A stretch of DNA of 64,000 nucleotides. Source: an uncultured Prochlorococcus sp. (lineage in GTDB: Bacteria > Cyanobacteriota > Cyanobacteriia > PCC-6307 > Cyanobiaceae). A model generated the notes under the pieces. It was not told the DNA's origin. It searched no databases and worked only from the letters and a program-made list of their open reading frames with translations. The DNA is taken from the NCBI GenBank assembly GCA_902587615.1, contig CACILY010000001.1, positions 40,887 to 104,886 on the forward strand, read 5' to 3'. Shown piece after piece: positions 62,129 to 64,000 of the stretch; the stretch's first letter is position 1; each line of letters starts with the position of its first letter. The translations under genes and the position numbers were made by a program.

Positions 62129-62635
62129 TTATGCCACTTTTTTAGTTTCCGTGTCAGTTATATCTGGAACAACTGTAAATGTCTGGTGGAATTTTTCTGA
62201 AAGGGTAAGCCAATAGGAGCGACCTTCTCTTTGTCTTTTTCGATCAATAAAATTTTGGGATATTAATTCCTTTATGTGGTCGTAAGCACCAGAGCCTCGG
62301 AGATCGACAAGTTCAGACTGTAGGATTCTTTTTTTTAGGGCTATTGTTGCAAGAGTTCTTAAGGTTCCTAATGAAATATTGACTGGTAGGAGATTTTGAA
62401 CCAATTCACTTAAGCCAGAACGAAGTTCCAGACTGTAGAGACCAGACTTGTCATTTATTTCTAGAGCTGTATCTCTTTGAGAATATCCAGCCATTAAGGC
62501 TATTAATGCTTGTTCAATCGAAGATTCTTCTTCTTTTAGGAGAGTGGCTATTTCGGCGACAGTTATAGGTTTGCCTTTTAGATAAAGTACGGCCTCAATT
62601 CTCGCAGGTAGAGAAATGTCGGTTACATTCTCTAT
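62129..62635 (-). CDS. scpB: Segregation and condensation protein B; conserved N-terminus lies upstream of the ATG in the ORF track
   Basis: Upstream in-frame translation ENVTDISLPARIEAVLYLKGKPITVAEIATLLKEEESSIEQALIAL continues into MAGYSQRDTALEI; no ATG/GTG/TTG; ATA 62635 is the candidate start. Confidence 0.82.
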   Translation of the reverse strand: MENVTDISLPARIEAVLYLKGKPITVAEIATLLKEEESSIEQALIALMAGYSQRDTALEINDKSGLYSLELRSGLSELVQNLLPVNISLGTLRTLATIALKKRILQSELVDLRGSGAYDHIKELISQNFIDRKRQREGRSYWLTLSEKFHQTFTVVPDITDTETKKVA

Positions 62636-62698
62636 TGAAATAGGTAATGATTCTTTAGTGATTGCTTTAATCCAACTGTTATACCAAAAATAACTTGA

Positions 62699-64000
62699 TT
62701 ATCCTTCATTTGCACCTAGGAACAATTTGTAGGCTGGATTATCAGTCTCCTCCCAACTTTTGTAGCCAATATCCTTTAAGAAAATTCGCCAAGCCTCTAA
62801 TTCCTTTCGTTTAACTAAAACTCCTACAACAATTCTTCCTATATCTGCTCCATGATTCCTGTAATGAAAGATGCTTATACTCCATTGAGGTTTCATTGTA
62901 TTAACGAATTTCATTAGTGCTCCAGGTCTTTCTGGAAATTCAAATCTATATAAAAGTTCTTTGTATTCTTCTCCATATTTATTCTCATCTAATGAAGGAA
63001 GTCTTCCACCAACCATGTGTCTTAAGTGTACTTTTGATAATTCATCATTAGTCAGATTAAGATTATTGAAACCAGCTGAACTAAATTTTTCTGAAAGGTT
63101 TATTTGCTCTTCTAGACCATCTACTTCAATACCCATAAATATTTGAGCTGTATTTCCTTTAGACATTCTGTAACTAAATTCAGTAACATTTTTCTTTCCT
63201 ATAACTGAGCACAATGTCCTAAGGCTTCCAGCGTTTTCTGGTATTTCCACAGCAAACATTGCTTCTTTCTGTTCTCCTAGCTCTGCTCGTTCTGCAACAA
63301 ATCTAAGTCGTTCAAAATTCATATTTGCTCCGCATGCAATTGCCACTAAGTTTTTATTTTCATATTGATTATTTGTAATATCTAGTTTAAGTCCTGCAAT
63401 AGCGAGTGCTCCTGCAGGTTCAAGTATTGAGCGAGTATCTTCAAAAACATCTTTAATCGCAGCACAGATCTCATCTGTACTAACTGTGACCATTGAATCA
63501 ACATATTTTTGTGCTAACGAAAATGTATTAGTGCCAACTTCTCTTACTGCTACACCATCTGCAAATAAACCAACATGATTTATTTGTACCCGCTTGCCTT
63601 GTTTTAGTGATTGTGTCATCGCAGCCGCGTCTTCAGGTTCAACTCCAATTATTTTTGTTTCAGGCCAGAGACTTTTTATATAAGCAGACACACCTGCTAT
63701 TAATCCACCACCGCCAACAGCTATATAGATAGCGTCTGGAGGATCTTTAATCTGTCTTAATATCTCCATTCCTATAGTTCCTTGCCCAGCTATTACATCA
63801 GGATCATCAAACGGATGTATAAATGTCAATCCATAATTTGTGGATATTTTTAAGGCTTCTTTATAGGCTTCATCATAGGTTTCACCGTGCAATATAACTT
63901 CTGCATTAAGAGCCTTAACAGCCGAAATTTTCACTGCAGGTGTCGTTAAAGGCATAACTATTACAGCTCTACAATTTAAATGTGCGGCACTAAGAGCTAC
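62699..64000 (-). CDS. ilvA: Threonine ammonia-lyase, biosynthetic (5' end beyond window)
   Basis: AVGGGGLIAGVSAYIKSLWPETKIIGVEPEDAAAMTQSL; regulatory ACT-like C-terminus; VALSAAHLNCRAVIVMPLTTP at the window edge. Confidence 0.95.
   Translation of the reverse strand, partial: VALSAAHLNCRAVIVMPLTTPAVKISAVKALNAEVILHGETYDEAYKEALKISTNYGLTFIHPFDDPDVIAGQGTIGMEILRQIKDPPDAIYIAVGGGGLIAGVSAYIKSLWPETKIIGVEPEDAAAMTQSLKQGKRVQINHVGLFADGVAVREVGTNTFSLAQKYVDSMVTVSTDEICAAIKDVFEDTRSILEPAGALAIAGLKLDITNNQYENKNLVAIACGANMNFERLRFVAERAELGEQKEAMFAVEIPENAGSLRTLCSVIGKKNVTEFSYRMSKGNTAQIFMGIEVDGLEEQINLSEKFSSAGFNNLNLTNDELSKVHLRHMVGGRLPSLDENKYGEEYKELLYRFEFPERPGALMKFVNTMKPQWSISIFHYRNHGADIGRIVVGVLVKRKELEAWRIFLKDIGYKSWEETDNPAYKLFLGANEG

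Noticed and set aside
1-64000. CRISPR arrays, transposons, integrases, prophage, toxin-antitoxin modules
   Set aside because: None found on reading; no regularly spaced repeats or recognisable mobile-element proteins.

Overview
AT-rich (roughly one-third GC by eye), gene-dense window that reads as a picocyanobacterial chromosome, most likely a Prochlorococcus of the low-light/NATL-like type. This is inferred from gene content (petN, Thf1/Psb29, PAM68, Hli, DUF1816, DUF3288, DUF2862, DUF3082) and was not tested by search. Core genes include uppP, msrA, trpD, carA, mrnC, rlmB, gatA, dnaE, rpsO, ruvA, dnaG, umuDC, rlmH, rsmA, ispE, pdhB, secDF, clpP, ftsH, pyk, yggT, scpB, ilvA and a tRNA-Pro(TGG). 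No rRNA, CRISPR, transposase or phage module was seen. Points of interest: (1) a compact glucosylglycerate cluster that could encode both synthesis (GpgS, GpgP) and phosphorolytic breakdown/salvage (GH13 phosphorylase, plant-type glycerate kinase). (2) Three genes (TauE/SafE permease, STAS protein, ScpB) whose conserved N-termini extend upstream of any ATG/GTG/TTG, each with an in-frame ATA near the expected initiator. (3) Two islets of tiny, often membrane-spanning ORFs (5-10.7 kb and 51.2-55.9 kb), containing several sub-60-aa genes missing from the supplied ORF track, including petN and a 32-aa minimal Hli-like protein. (4) A umuDC operon with a one-mismatch cyanobacterial LexA box, next to a small HExxH (zincin-like) protein. 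All functional calls are by reading motifs; no database search was possible.
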